Origin: Neobacillus sp. PS3-40
GTDB lineage: Bacteria; Bacillota; Bacilli; Bacillales; Cytobacillaceae
Direction: 5' to 3'
Length of the DNA stretch: 64,000 nt
Assembly (NCBI RefSeq): GCF_030915485.1
Contig: NZ_CP133266.1
Location: 496,001 to 560,000 of the forward strand
Each line of letters opens with the position of its first letter. The stretch's first letter is position 1. A program made the position numbers and the translations under genes. This document shows, in pieces, positions 38,049 to 46,227 of the stretch. The notes beneath the pieces are model-generated. The model was not told the origin of the DNA. It made no database searches and saw nothing but the letters and a program-made list of their open reading frames with translations.

Positions 38049-38729
38049 ATGGAAAGAGAGGAATTTTGGGGAAGTTTCTTATTAGGCTCAAATAGAAATA
38101 ATTTACAGGTTAATAATGAGTTCAATCAAGAACTCGAATTAAGCTCGGATAATAAAGAACGTCGCACAAGTAGAAGAAATATTACTGACCATTTTGAATC
38201 TAGCTCAGAATTAAATGAACGTCGTACTAGTAGAAGAATTATTACTGACCATTTTGAATCTAGTTCAGAATTAAATGCACGTCGTACTAGTAGAAGAGAT
38301 ACAAATACTGTTCATAGGAATGTTGGCGGTGTAAACACATCGAATTCAACATGCCAAGAACTCGCAGATATTATCGGTGGTATGGTCATCACATCAACTC
38401 CTGTATGTGTTGTTCAACGCCTTCGGAATATTAATGCAACAATTTTAGGTCGTCACACCCGTTCACCACTTGCCCTTCCATTTGCACTTTCCTTTGAAAA
38501 CAATCAAAATGGAAAAACTCTTAATCTTGGTGAAACAGTTATCCTTCAGAAAGAAATTAATCCATTCCTATCAGCATTACGAAAAAGAGGTATTACAGTT
38601 ACAGCTGTACACAACCACTGGCTTTTTGAAGAACCACGTTTAATGTATATGCATTGGGAAAATGTTGGCGATCCGTTAAAATTTGCTAGGAACAGCATTG
38701 AAGCAGCGAGGGAAGTAGGCATTTTCTAA
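38049..38729 (+). CDS. DUF1259 protein with N-terminal 20-residue tandem repeats
   Basis: A 226-residue protein. Residues about 95-226 form a DUF1259 domain (CQELADIIGGMVI, VVQRLRNINATILGRHTRSPLALPFALSFEN, LNLGETVILQKEINPFLSALRKRGITVTAVHNHWLFEEPRLMYMHWENVG). Function is unknown in the family; the invariant HNH-W and MYMHWE look like metal or ligand sites. Residues about 37-83 hold two full units and one partial unit of RRTSRRxITDHFESSSELN with a 20-residue (60-nt) period, rich in Arg and Ser. The repeats are nearly identical in DNA, so they may vary in number between strains. No signal peptide. Confidence 0.8.
   Translation: MEREEFWGSFLLGSNRNNLQVNNEFNQELELSSDNKERRTSRRNITDHFESSSELNERRTSRRIITDHFESSSELNARRTSRRDTNTVHRNVGGVNTSNSTCQELADIIGGMVITSTPVCVVQRLRNINATILGRHTRSPLALPFALSFENNQNGKTLNLGETVILQKEINPFLSALRKRGITVTAVHNHWLFEEPRLMYMHWENVGDPLKFARNSIEAAREVGIF
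38150..38300 (+). repeat. 60-bp in-frame tandem repeat
   Basis: Units starting CGTCGCACAAGTAGAAGA (38160) and CGTCGTACTAGTAGAAGA (38220), with a third partial unit at 38280, share ATTACTGACCATTTTGAATC and TCAGAATTAAATG. Two full units and one partial unit, inside the DUF1259 gene. Confidence 0.85.
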
Positions 38730-38735
38730 AAGCTC

Positions 38736-38780
38736 GCCATTTATGAGATTTTTATAAAATTTCACAAATGGCTTATTTAT
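38736..38780 (+). terminator. Terminator of the DUF1259 gene
   Basis: GCCATTT-TGAGATTTT pairs with AAATTTCA-AAATGGC around a short loop (38738-38773), T-rich after. Confidence 0.65.
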
Positions 38781-39067
38781 TTTTGATATATAAATCTATC
38801 TCTTTTTTTGTAATCCTTCGAGAGCGTATGTCCAATTTCATTATATATTGAGTAGATAAATTATCGTTTTGGTGCTCATGGACTTAAAGGGGTAATTCAT
38901 AGAAAGTTTGTTTTTTTATGTGGTGATGTCCAAAGGAAACTGCACAGAGCCTTTTGCACCTTTATATTCCGATAATTAATCCTTAAATGCAGCGATTCCA
39001 CTAGAAGGTGGATAAAACCCGATATGTTTTTTAAAGAAAGCAAAATACACGAGAGTTCCCTTTCTTT

Positions 39068-39193
39068 TTAATCATCTTGGCCAAAGTCTACATTGTTGGA
39101 GATCTTCAAATTTCCTTGATTACTTAAAGTTCCACTTACTGTTGGCACTATAACAAAACTTACAAGTAAGAGTGTACCTATTAATTTCTTCAT
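39068..39193 (-). CDS. Small secreted peptide precursor, 41 residues
   Basis: Starts MKKLIGTLLLVSFVIVPTVSG, a short signal peptide, and continues with about 20 hydrophilic residues ending NNVDFGQDD. GTGGTGATGGAT precedes the ATG; an in-frame ATG two codons earlier is also possible. Size and layout resemble Phr-type signalling peptide precursors or small secreted proteins. No Rap/RRNPP receptor gene is next to it, so signalling is speculation. Confidence 0.45.
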   Translation of the reverse strand: MKKLIGTLLLVSFVIVPTVSGTLSNQGNLKISNNVDFGQDD

Positions 39194-39312
39194 ATCCATC
39201 ACCACTCATTATTGCATTTAGCTGTATAAATACGGAAAATATTACAGCGACTATCCATAGTCTAAAATTCTTTCTAGAATTTGATTTTCATTGGAAGAAT
39301 TATCCGGATTAT

Positions 39313-40227
39313 TTACCTTTTTTTCACAATCACAGAATAATAACTATTAAACAATTCTAGTGATAAATTTTTTGTAAATTCCTGTGCCTCATGAATGAAG
39401 GCATTTAGGGCAGGACTTGTATAATCAGATGAGCTTACGGCAAGTCCTAAATTCCGGTATTTTTGAGGACTTAAGTAAGAAACAGTGACTTTAGCCAATG
39501 TTGAGGGAATTGCCATCTCTGGAAGTATCGTATTTCCAACACCTTCTTGAACCATAGCTATGATAGTGGCTATATCTCTCACTTCAAATTGAATGTTTGG
39601 ATATATTCCTTGTTCCTTAAAAATAGCCTGAAGGACACGATCACATTCTTTCGGCATAATGAACGACTCATTGGCAATTTCCTTTAAATGCAAGTGTGAT
39701 TGATTACTTAGTGGGTGGTTTTCCGGTAAAAAAACGACCATTTTATCTTGTAATAATGGAATAAATTCAAATTCATGATTTTCCTCGGTAACCACACCAA
39801 CATCGACAACTGATAATTTAAGCCAATTTCTTACCTCTTCATAACTACCTTCATAGAGGATGATTTCTATACCTGGAAATCTTTTTTTAAATGATCCGAT
39901 CATCCCTGGCAATAACTTGGCTGACATGCTTGAAATACTTCCAATTCTTAACGTCCCTGTTTCAAGTCCTGTGATTCCGGCTGCTTCATTTATTATTTTG
40001 GTTTTAATCACCATCAAATCCCGAGCTAGATTTGTGATCCGTTCCCCTATTTTGGTTAAGGTTACACCATTCCTGTTTCGGTTTAATAATTTTACACCTA
40101 ACTCTGATTCCAAAGATGCCACTGCTTGGCTGACTGCTGACTGGGAGAGACCGATTTGTTCGCCAGCTTTTGTAAAACTTCCCGTTTCAACTATTTTTAA
40201 AAAAACTTCTAATTGAAATATCGTCAT
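39313..40227 (-). CDS. LysR family transcriptional regulator
   Basis: A 304-residue LysR regulator. The N-terminal winged helix-turn-helix (1-60) reads MTIFQLEVFLKIVETGSFTKAGEQIGLSQSAVSQAVASLE. A linker helix follows, then an effector domain (about 90-295) of the CysL/YwbI type. It is divergent from the thioredoxin-like gene at 40352 with 124 bases between, so it probably controls that gene and itself. Repeated TTATAT/ATATAA elements in the gap could be binding sites. The effector is unknown. Confidence 0.88.
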   Translation of the reverse strand: MTIFQLEVFLKIVETGSFTKAGEQIGLSQSAVSQAVASLESELGVKLLNRNRNGVTLTKIGERITNLARDLMVIKTKIINEAAGITGLETGTLRIGSISSMSAKLLPGMIGSFKKRFPGIEIILYEGSYEEVRNWLKLSVVDVGVVTEENHEFEFIPLLQDKMVVFLPENHPLSNQSHLHLKEIANESFIMPKECDRVLQAIFKEQGIYPNIQFEVRDIATIIAMVQEGVGNTILPEMAIPSTLAKVTVSYLSPQKYRNLGLAVSSSDYTSPALNAFIHEAQEFTKNLSLELFNSYYSVIVKKR

Positions 40228-40351
40228 TAAATACCTCTTTTGCTTATATTAGTTATTCTTATATAAAACATCAAAATTATTAATTTTACTTATATTATAA
40301 CCCATCATATACTACAAATAACGATAATAATAAGAAAGGTGCGAAAGTTTA

Positions 40352-40672
40352 ATGAGCATTTTACACGCAGATGGGCAAGAAATTCCACAGGAAATCCAAA
40401 CAAATAAATCAGTGCTTATTGATTGCTGGGCCCCATGGTGTCCTCCATGCAGGATGATTGAGCCCATCCTTGAGGAAATTGATCAAGAATTTGAATTGAA
40501 AATTGTAAAAGTAAATGGCGATAATAATGAGGAATTTTTAAGCAAATTTCAGGTATTAGGATTACCTACCTTATTGCTTTTTCAGGAAGGCCAGCTCGTA
40601 AAAAGGATAATTGGTTTTCAGCCTAAAGCCATGCTTCTTAAATCATTACAAAACCATGGATTAGTTGATTAA
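40352..40672 (+). CDS. Thioredoxin-like protein with CPPC active site
   Basis: A 106-residue single-domain thioredoxin-fold protein, predicted cytoplasmic (no signal). The active site is C30-P-P-C33 in DCWAPWCPPCRMIEPIL instead of the usual CGPC, and the cis-proline segment is QVLGLPTLLLF. The CPPC dipeptide is expected to shift redox potential or partner choice. AAAGGTGCG precedes the ATG. It is divergent from a LysR regulator. It is not the housekeeping trxA by context. Confidence 0.85.
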   Translation: MSILHADGQEIPQEIQTNKSVLIDCWAPWCPPCRMIEPILEEIDQEFELKIVKVNGDNNEEFLSKFQVLGLPTLLLFQEGQLVKRIIGFQPKAMLLKSLQNHGLVD

Positions 40673-40758
40673 AGAGATTTATAAAGCAGGAATTTCAACA
40701 AGTTCCTGCTCCTTTAAAAATTATGTGTATGGCTGCATTTTTTAGAATATTTGCCATT

Positions 40759-41004
40759 CTATCTGTCCCAATTCTGAAAATTTCCAAGCCACTTCGATTG
40801 GCTTTTAATCGTCTCATCCTGATTTGCCAATAAGGCATCATAATTAGCATTTATAATGGACAGAGGGGTTTTCAATTCATGGGAAGCATCCGCAACAAAT
40901 TGTTTCTGCTTTTCCCATGTCACAGCTATTGGCTAAATTGCACTGTTAGCAGCAACACCTGTTTTCTTTTTCCTTATGTTTAGGATATTTCCAAATATGT
41001 TCAT
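40759..41004 (-). pseudogene. Sensor histidine kinase, collapsed fragment
   Basis: The minus strand starts MNIFGNILNIRKKKTG behind GGAGGTATCACATTG, reaches an in-frame stop after about 22 codons, then reads on as TWEKQKQFVADASHELKTPL (the phospho-accepting H-box) and SIINANYDALLANQDETIKSQ before stopping at 40759. So the start and H-box of a HisKA-type kinase are joined, with the sensor domain and the whole ATPase domain missing. No partner response regulator is nearby. Confidence 0.75.
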
Positions 41005-41131
41005 CAATGTGATACCTCCATTAATTTTTATGTAAGCAGCTGTCTTACATTTATAAGGATAATCCCTCTACCTTTAGTTAACCTTTAATAGAATATCACA
41101 GGTTATATTTCACTAATAGTCAATCCTTCTC

Positions 41132-41160
41132 TTGACTACAATACTTACCTTTTATATAAT
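41132..41160 (+). promoter_or_regulatory. Sigma-A promoter of the thi operon
   Basis: TTGACT (41132-41137), 17-bp spacer, TATAAT (41155-41160). Transcription should start near 41167, only a few bases before the leader hairpin. Confidence 0.8.
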
Positions 41161-41173
41161 TTGACTATATAAA

Positions 41174-41233
41174 ACGAAGCACAAAATGGGGTACACCACC
41201 GAAAGGGTGTAGGTCCTATTTTGTGCTTTTTTT
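41174..41233 (+). terminator. Structured leader/attenuator before thiS
   Basis: AAGCACAAAAT pairs with ATTTTGTGCTT as an 11-bp outer stem. Inside it are GGGG/TCCT pairing with a GG bulge and an ACACC/GGTGT upper stem with an ACCGAAAG loop. Eight T follow. It starts about 8 nt after the predicted transcription start and ends 30 bases before thiS. It looks like an intrinsic terminator used as an attenuator, or a 60-nt RNA. No TPP (THI-box) sequence is present. Confidence 0.7.
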
Positions 41234-41261
41234 TGTGGAAATTTTGAAAGGATGTGGAAAA

Positions 41262-41456
41262 ATGAAAGTAAATGGAACCTCTTTTGTATTGGAGAAAGAG
41301 CAATCTTTATTTGATTTTTTAATCATGAAAGAATTCAATTTGAAAACAATAGCTGTAGAACGTAATGGCGAAATTATTCCAAAAGCAGCATATAAGGAAG
41401 TTCTGCTCGAAAATGAAGACAGTCTGGAAATTGTTCAATTCGTTGGAGGTGGTTGA
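41262..41456 (+). CDS. thiS: Sulfur carrier protein ThiS
   Basis: A 64-residue ubiquitin-like protein that carries sulfur as a C-terminal thiocarboxylate for thiazole synthesis. It ends in the required Gly-Gly (EIVQFVGGG). MKVNGTSFVLEKEQSLFDFL and IAVERNGEIIPKAAYKEVLL match the beta-grasp core. The ATG at 41262 is used because AAAGGATGTGG lies before it. First gene of thiS-thiF-thiG-thiH-tenI. Confidence 0.9.
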   Translation: MKVNGTSFVLEKEQSLFDFLIMKEFNLKTIAVERNGEIIPKAAYKEVLLENEDSLEIVQFVGGG

Positions 41457-41459
41457 TCT

Positions 41460-42263
41460 ATGAAAATTACGGTAAATGGAAAAGGTATAGAACTAGCTTG
41501 TCAGACTGCATTTGAAGTACGTAACGAAATTGGAAGTCCAACAGATATTGTCATTCTAAATGGTTTTCAGATCGATACAGATTGTCAAATATCAGAGAAT
41601 GATAGTTTAACCATCATACGCAAAGGGATCATGCCAAGTGAGACAGAGTTGGAAAGCATGATGATGGCAAGGCATACTCCAAATGTTCATAAGAAGTTAA
41701 AAGAAGGCAAGGTTGCCATCGCCGGCTTAGGAGGTCTCGGATCTAATATTGCGATTATGTTAGCAAGAATTGGTGTCGGACAGCTCCTTTTGGTTGATTT
41801 TGATGTTGTTGAGCCAAGTAATCTTAATCGGCAAAGCTATTACGTAAGTCATTTAGGATTGCCTAAAACAGTCGCTCTTAAGAACCAGATCGAACAAATT
41901 AACCCATTTATTAAAATAAAATCGGAAAATGTAAAGATAACAGAAAAGAATGTGAAAGATCTTTTTAATGGCTATGACATTATTTGTGAAGCATTTGATA
42001 AGCCAGATCAAAAATCCATGATAGTCAATACAGCATTGGAGCAGCTTCCTACTATTAAAATCGTTTCTGGGTCAGGGATGGCAGGCTATGACAGCTCCAA
42101 TTTAATAAAAACAAGCAGACCAATGAAGCGTTTATATGTATGCGGTGATTTGGAAAATGCAGCAAGAGTCGGAAAAGGGTTGATGGCTCCAAGAGTGCAA
42201 ATTTGTGCCGGCCATCAAGCGAATATGATTCTACGATTATTATTAAGTGAAGAAGCTATATAA
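41460..42263 (+). CDS. thiF: ThiF adenylyltransferase with N-terminal ThiS-like domain
   Basis: Adenylates the ThiS C-terminus before sulfur transfer. The 267-residue protein has an N-terminal ThiS-like beta-grasp domain (1-60, MKITVNGKGIELACQ... IIRKG) that lacks the Gly-Gly end. An E1-type domain follows, with ATP-binding GLGGLGSNIAIMLARIGVG, LLLVDFDVVEPSNLNRQSYYV and a late Cys-rich stretch RLYVCGD. This fits the 'ThiF family 2' type found with ThiH. It lies 3 bases after thiS. Confidence 0.88.
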   Translation: MKITVNGKGIELACQTAFEVRNEIGSPTDIVILNGFQIDTDCQISENDSLTIIRKGIMPSETELESMMMARHTPNVHKKLKEGKVAIAGLGGLGSNIAIMLARIGVGQLLLVDFDVVEPSNLNRQSYYVSHLGLPKTVALKNQIEQINPFIKIKSENVKITEKNVKDLFNGYDIICEAFDKPDQKSMIVNTALEQLPTIKIVSGSGMAGYDSSNLIKTSRPMKRLYVCGDLENAARVGKGLMAPRVQICAGHQANMILRLLLSEEAI

Positions 42264-42279
42264 GAGAGGGTTTTGAAAA

Positions 42280-43047
42280 ATGAGTGATATGTTAACAATT
42301 GGCGGACATACGTTTCAATCAAGATTTATTTTAGGCTCCGGAAAATTTTCACTAGAAATAATGAAGGCAGTTATTGAACATGGTGAAGCAGAAATTGTAA
42401 CACTCGCACTAAGGAGAGCAAACACAGGGGGTGAAGAAAATATCCTAGATTATATTCCTAAAGAAATTACATTATTGCCAAACACTTCAGGGGCAAGAAA
42501 TGCAGAGGAAGCAGTGAGAATTGCCCGCCTATCAAGGGAACTTGGCTGCGGTGATTTTGTAAAGCTCGAAGTTATTCATGATTCTAAATATTTGCTACCT
42601 GATAACTATGAAACAATCAAAGCAACAGAAATTCTAGCCAAAGAAGGATTTATTGTTATGCCCTATATGTATCCGGATTTATATGCGGCAAGATCCTTAG
42701 TCAATGCCGGTGCAGCAGCTGTGATGCCTTTAGGTGCACCAATTGGCAGCAACAAAGGACTTAGTACAAAAGACTTCATCCAAATCTTGGTAGATGAAAT
42801 CAACTTACCTATTATTGTCGATGCTGGAATTGGACGTCCTTCACAAGCATGCGAAGCAATGGAAATGGGTGTGGATGCAATTATGTGCAATACAGCAATT
42901 GCTACAGCAAATGATGTAGCTTTAATGGCAAAAGCATTTAAACAAGCGATTGAAGCGGGGCGTGCAGCCTATCTAGCCGGATTAGGAAGAGTGTTAAACT
43001 TTAAGGCAGAGGCATCTAGTCCTTTGACCGGATTCTTGGAGGATTGA
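42280..43047 (+). CDS. thiG: Thiazole synthase ThiG
   Basis: Builds thiamine thiazole from deoxyxylulose phosphate, dehydroglycine and ThiS-thiocarboxylate. The 255-residue TIM barrel shows [67 protein letters not shown] (active-site Lys), [12 protein letters not shown] and [18 protein letters not shown]. Length is normal. AGAGAGGG precedes the ATG. Next gene thiH starts 2 bases after the stop. Confidence 0.95.
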   Translation: MSDMLTIGGHTFQSRFILGSGKFSLEIMKAVIEHGEAEIVTLALRRANTGGEENILDYIPKEITLLPNTSGARNAEEAVRIARLSRELGCGDFVKLEVIHDSKYLLPDNYETIKATEILAKEGFIVMPYMYPDLYAARSLVNAGAAAVMPLGAPIGSNKGLSTKDFIQILVDEINLPIIVDAGIGRPSQACEAMEMGVDAIMCNTAIATANDVALMAKAFKQAIEAGRAAYLAGLGRVLNFKAEASSPLTGFLED

Positions 43048-43049
43048 GG

Positions 43050-44204
43050 ATGAAAATTAAAAAAACAGATCATATGCAATATATGGATGGAATGGAAGCC
43101 ATTGAGTCTGATTTTATGGAAAAAGTTTTAACCGCCATGAAAGAATATGATTATGATCAATATTCTAGTAGAGATGTAGAGACTGCTTTAAATAAAGCTC
43201 AGCTTTCCATTGAGGATTATGCCGCCATATTATCCCCTGCGGCCATGCCTTATTTGGAAGATATGGCAAGAAAAGCAACAGCAGAAACAAGAAAGCATTT
43301 TGGAAATTCTGTTTCTCTTTTTACCCCTTTATACATTGCAAATTATTGTGAAAACCAATGTGTTTATTGCGGATTCAGCATTACAAATAAAATAAATCGG
43401 GCAACTCTTTCTATGCAAGAAGCGGAGGATGAACTTAAAGCCATTGCTGCAACTGGATTAAAAGAGATTTTATTTCTCACTGGGGAATCTCGATTAAAAT
43501 CGGGTGTTGAGTATATTGGAGAAACTATTAAATTAGCAACCAAATATTTTTCAACCATCGGGATTGAAATCTATCCGTTAAACACAGAAGAATATGCATT
43601 TTTGCATAGCTGCGGTGCAGATTTCGTATCCGTTTACCAAGAGACCTATAATACGGATACATATGAATTGGTTCATTTAAGAGGATCAAAACGAAGTTTC
43701 CCCTATCGTTTTCATGCCCAAGAGCGGGCATTATTAGGTGGACTGCGCGGTGTTGCATTTGGTGCACTGCTAGGATTGGATGATTTTCGAAAGGATGCGT
43801 TCGCAGCTGGCTTACATGCACTTTTAATCCAACAAAAATATCCGCATGCAGAGATTTCTTTCTCTACGCCGCGTTTAAGGCCTTATATTAACAATGCTGA
43901 AAATAATTCAAAAGATGTGCATGAAAAGCAGCTTCTACAAGTAATGCTTGCTTATCGCTTATTTATGCCTTATGCGGGAATTACTATTTCTACAAGGGAA
44001 CGAGCAGGATTTCGAGATCATGTTATCGGAATGGTTGCTACGAAAATGTCAGCAGGCGTTAGTGTTGGTGTTGGTGGCCATAGCGAAGAACAAAAAGGAG
44101 ATGAACAGTTTGAAATTTCGGATGAACGAAATGTGAAAGAGGTTCATCAGATGATTCGTAGCAAAGGGTTACAGCCTGTTTTTACTGATTACATTAGAGT
44201 CTAG
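43050..44204 (+). CDS. thiH: 2-iminoacetate synthase ThiH
   Basis: Oxygen-sensitive radical SAM enzyme cleaving tyrosine to dehydroglycine and p-cresol for thiazole synthesis. The 384-residue protein carries the cluster motif CENQCVYCGFS (about residue 99) and the family regions ILFLTGESRLKSGVEYIGE, YQETYNTDTYELVHLRGSKRSFPYRF and the C-terminal BATS-domain segment. GGAGG precedes the ATG. Most Bacillus make dehydroglycine with ThiO (glycine oxidase), so ThiH here is notable and suggests work at low oxygen. Confidence 0.93.
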   Translation: MKIKKTDHMQYMDGMEAIESDFMEKVLTAMKEYDYDQYSSRDVETALNKAQLSIEDYAAILSPAAMPYLEDMARKATAETRKHFGNSVSLFTPLYIANYCENQCVYCGFSITNKINRATLSMQEAEDELKAIAATGLKEILFLTGESRLKSGVEYIGETIKLATKYFSTIGIEIYPLNTEEYAFLHSCGADFVSVYQETYNTDTYELVHLRGSKRSFPYRFHAQERALLGGLRGVAFGALLGLDDFRKDAFAAGLHALLIQQKYPHAEISFSTPRLRPYINNAENNSKDVHEKQLLQVMLAYRLFMPYAGITISTRERAGFRDHVIGMVATKMSAGVSVGVGGHSEEQKGDEQFEISDERNVKEVHQMIRSKGLQPVFTDYIRV

Positions 44205-44215
44205 GAGATCGGGGT

Positions 44216-44800
44216 ATGCTTATTTGTGTAACAAACCGAAAGCTTTGTAAAGATGATTTTTTGCATAGAATCTATCAATTAGCCAAGGGAAAGCCCCATG
44301 CCATCATGCTTAGAGAAAAAGACTTAAGTCAGGCTGAATATGAAGAATTGGCGATAAAAGTTAAAGAAATCTGTGAAGTAAATCAAGTTCCACTAATTAT
44401 TAATCAAAACATTTTAGTAGCGGCAAAACTAAAACTGCCAAACATTCATTTATCAATGGCTCTTTTAAGAAAATATAAACATGAATTACTTCCATTCATT
44501 CAAATAGGCGCTTCTGTCCATTCGTCCCTTGAGGCTAAAGAAGCTCAAGAATTAGGGGCTTCCTACTTAATAGCTGGGCATATATTTTCGACAGATTGTA
44601 AAAAAGGGATTCCCCCAAGAGGTCTCCCCTTTCTGAAAGAAATATGCTATTCTGTTACGATTCCGGTGTTTGCAATTGGTGGAATAACAAAGAACAAAGT
44701 AATGGAAGTAGCAAATACAGGGGCAAAGGGTATATGCATTATGTCTGAGGGTATGACTTGCCTAAATCCGGTTGAACTTACAAATCACTTTTGGATCTAA
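44216..44800 (+). CDS. tenI: TenI-like thiazole tautomerase / ThiE family protein
   Basis: A 194-residue TIM-barrel protein of the ThiE/TenI family. It has LREKDLSQAEYEELA, IGASVHSSLEAKEAQELGASYLIAGHIFSTDCKKGIPPRG and FAIGGITKNKVMEVANTGAKGI. The TenI-like HxxxxK and the weak pyrophosphate site favour TenI (aromatises the thiazole) over ThiE. GGAGATCGGGG precedes the ATG. Last gene of the operon, 11 bases after thiH. A downstream repeat and terminator follow. Confidence 0.82.
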   Translation: MLICVTNRKLCKDDFLHRIYQLAKGKPHAIMLREKDLSQAEYEELAIKVKEICEVNQVPLIINQNILVAAKLKLPNIHLSMALLRKYKHELLPFIQIGASVHSSLEAKEAQELGASYLIAGHIFSTDCKKGIPPRGLPFLKEICYSVTIPVFAIGGITKNKVMEVANTGAKGICIMSEGMTCLNPVELTNHFWI

Positions 44801-44854
44801 ACGAATCATGCATTTTTTATTAGAAATTCAAATTGAAGAAAATAATAAATTCGA

Positions 44855-44948
44855 AAAGAAAATTCGCCGATTGGCAATCATTAAAAACCGAAGATAGAGG
44901 CGTAGTTGCCATTATGCTAATAGGAAATTATAAACTTTCCTATTAGTA
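44855..44948 (+). repeat. Dispersed intergenic repeat, copy D (5' part)
   Basis: AAAGAAAATTCGCCGATTGG and GATAGAGGCGTAGTTGCC match the first half of the copy at 23963. The 3' half is replaced by a different inverted repeat, TAATAGGAAA...TTTCCTATTA. Again it lies directly before a terminator. Confidence 0.65.
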
Positions 44949-44956
44949 AATAACAA

Positions 44957-44989
44957 GGTTGAGGGCTATTAACCCCTCAACCCTTTTTC
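44957..44989 (+). terminator. Terminator of the thi operon
   Basis: GGTTGAGGG (44957-44965) pairs with CCCTCAACC (44974-44982), then CTTTTT. Confidence 0.85.
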
Positions 44990-45088
44990 AGAATTAATAG
45001 TGAGACGCACTCTACGAGGGTTGTATATTGATCGTAGATAATGCTCAGATGTAGCAGTGTTTACTGTAATATAGTAGTACAGTAAGTT

Positions 45089-45964
45089 TTAAACCCCAAA
45101 TTTCTTTCTATATCCGCACTTCCTGCACATTTCTTCAACAGCCTCTCTTCTGGAAAAACCATCATAGAGATTATTTGCTCTCTCTCCATCTACAATTTCA
45201 GAGAATGGAGTGGTATTGATGTTACCTAAATTAATCACACCTTCTCCATCAAGACAACAAGGAACCACTGTTCCATCGACAAGTATTGCTGCTTGACTCC
45301 GAAGCGCATGGCAAAATCCTTTCCCATCATCTTCTGGTGCCTGTAAACTAGGCCATTGGAATTCATGGTCCTGATTAATATAGATTCGATCCGCAATTTT
45401 TACCCCACTGCCAGGTTCCACTTTTTCTTCAATTTTGTAATCTAAGTTAAACTCCTTCTCAAGGGCTTCTAAAGTTTCTTGGTTTCTACTTTTTTTTGCA
45501 TTCAGTTCATTATCTTGTTCTAGATTCCATAAGCGTAGTGATATGATCACATTATGTTCAGCCGCTTCACGGATAAACGAAATAATATTGGATAAGTATT
45601 CATCCCGATTGGTAGATCCTTCATGTCCATCAAAACTATGTAGTGAGAAGTTCATTTGGCGAAGTGCCGGTTTCCCCAATAGTTTATCCCTATTTTTTTT
45701 AATAAGTGTACCATTTGTCGTTATATTCACCTTAAATCCCTTGGCATGGCTGGCATCTAGCAATTCACCTATTTTAGGATGGAGAAGAGGCTCTCCTTTC
45801 ACATGAAGATAAATATAATTCGTATGCGGTTTAATTTGATCTAATCTAGAATTAAATTCATCTAAAGTAATAAAGTTGGCCTTTCGGATCGTTGGAGGAC
45901 AAAAGCTACAAGCAAGGTTGCACACACTTGTAATTTCGACATAAACTTTTTTGAATGTTTTCAA
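45089..45964 (-). CDS. Radical SAM/SPASM domain protein
   Basis: A 291-residue radical SAM enzyme. The N-terminal cluster motif is ITSVCNLACSFCPP (CxxxCxxC). TIM-barrel parts include YLHVKGEPLLHP and VNITTNGTLIKKN. The C-terminal SPASM region binds extra iron-sulfur clusters (CCLDGEGVINLGNI and CRKCGYRKKFG). Such proteins modify peptides, tRNA or small molecules. No peptide precursor or transporter gene adjoins it, so the substrate cannot be inferred. Confidence 0.88.
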   Translation of the reverse strand: MKTFKKVYVEITSVCNLACSFCPPTIRKANFITLDEFNSRLDQIKPHTNYIYLHVKGEPLLHPKIGELLDASHAKGFKVNITTNGTLIKKNRDKLLGKPALRQMNFSLHSFDGHEGSTNRDEYLSNIISFIREAAEHNVIISLRLWNLEQDNELNAKKSRNQETLEALEKEFNLDYKIEEKVEPGSGVKIADRIYINQDHEFQWPSLQAPEDDGKGFCHALRSQAAILVDGTVVPCCLDGEGVINLGNINTTPFSEIVDGERANNLYDGFSRREAVEEMCRKCGYRKKFGV

Positions 45965-46133
45965 GTCTTGTTCACCATTCCAGTTCTTATTTATAAAATT
46001 AATTATACTAATTTTATCAGAATCTGTCTTTAAATCGGATGTAAATTACAATGCAAGTGAACGTGATGTAGCTAAATAACTGTTTGAGTTTTAAAAAAAG
46101 GACAATTTGTTTAAGGGCTCAATCATTTGCCTT

Positions 46134-46174
46134 AGACTCGGGAATCAAGGAAATTCTAATCACGAGTCTTTTTA
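46134..46174 (+). terminator. Orphan hairpin with T-run
   Basis: AGACTCG (46134-46140) pairs with CGAGTCT (46163-46169), then TTTTT on the plus strand. No plus-strand gene precedes it; it could end read-through. It lies in the 317-base gap between the radical SAM and NmrA genes, where I see no other gene. Confidence 0.4.
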
Positions 46175-46227
46175 AAAAACACTGAATAACCAAGCCTTCA
46201 AATCCCTCTATTTCCCGATTCTATATT

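Noticed and set aside
41050-41260. TPP riboswitch upstream of thiS
   Set aside because: No CUGAGA or conserved THI-box segments; the hairpin present has a different structure.
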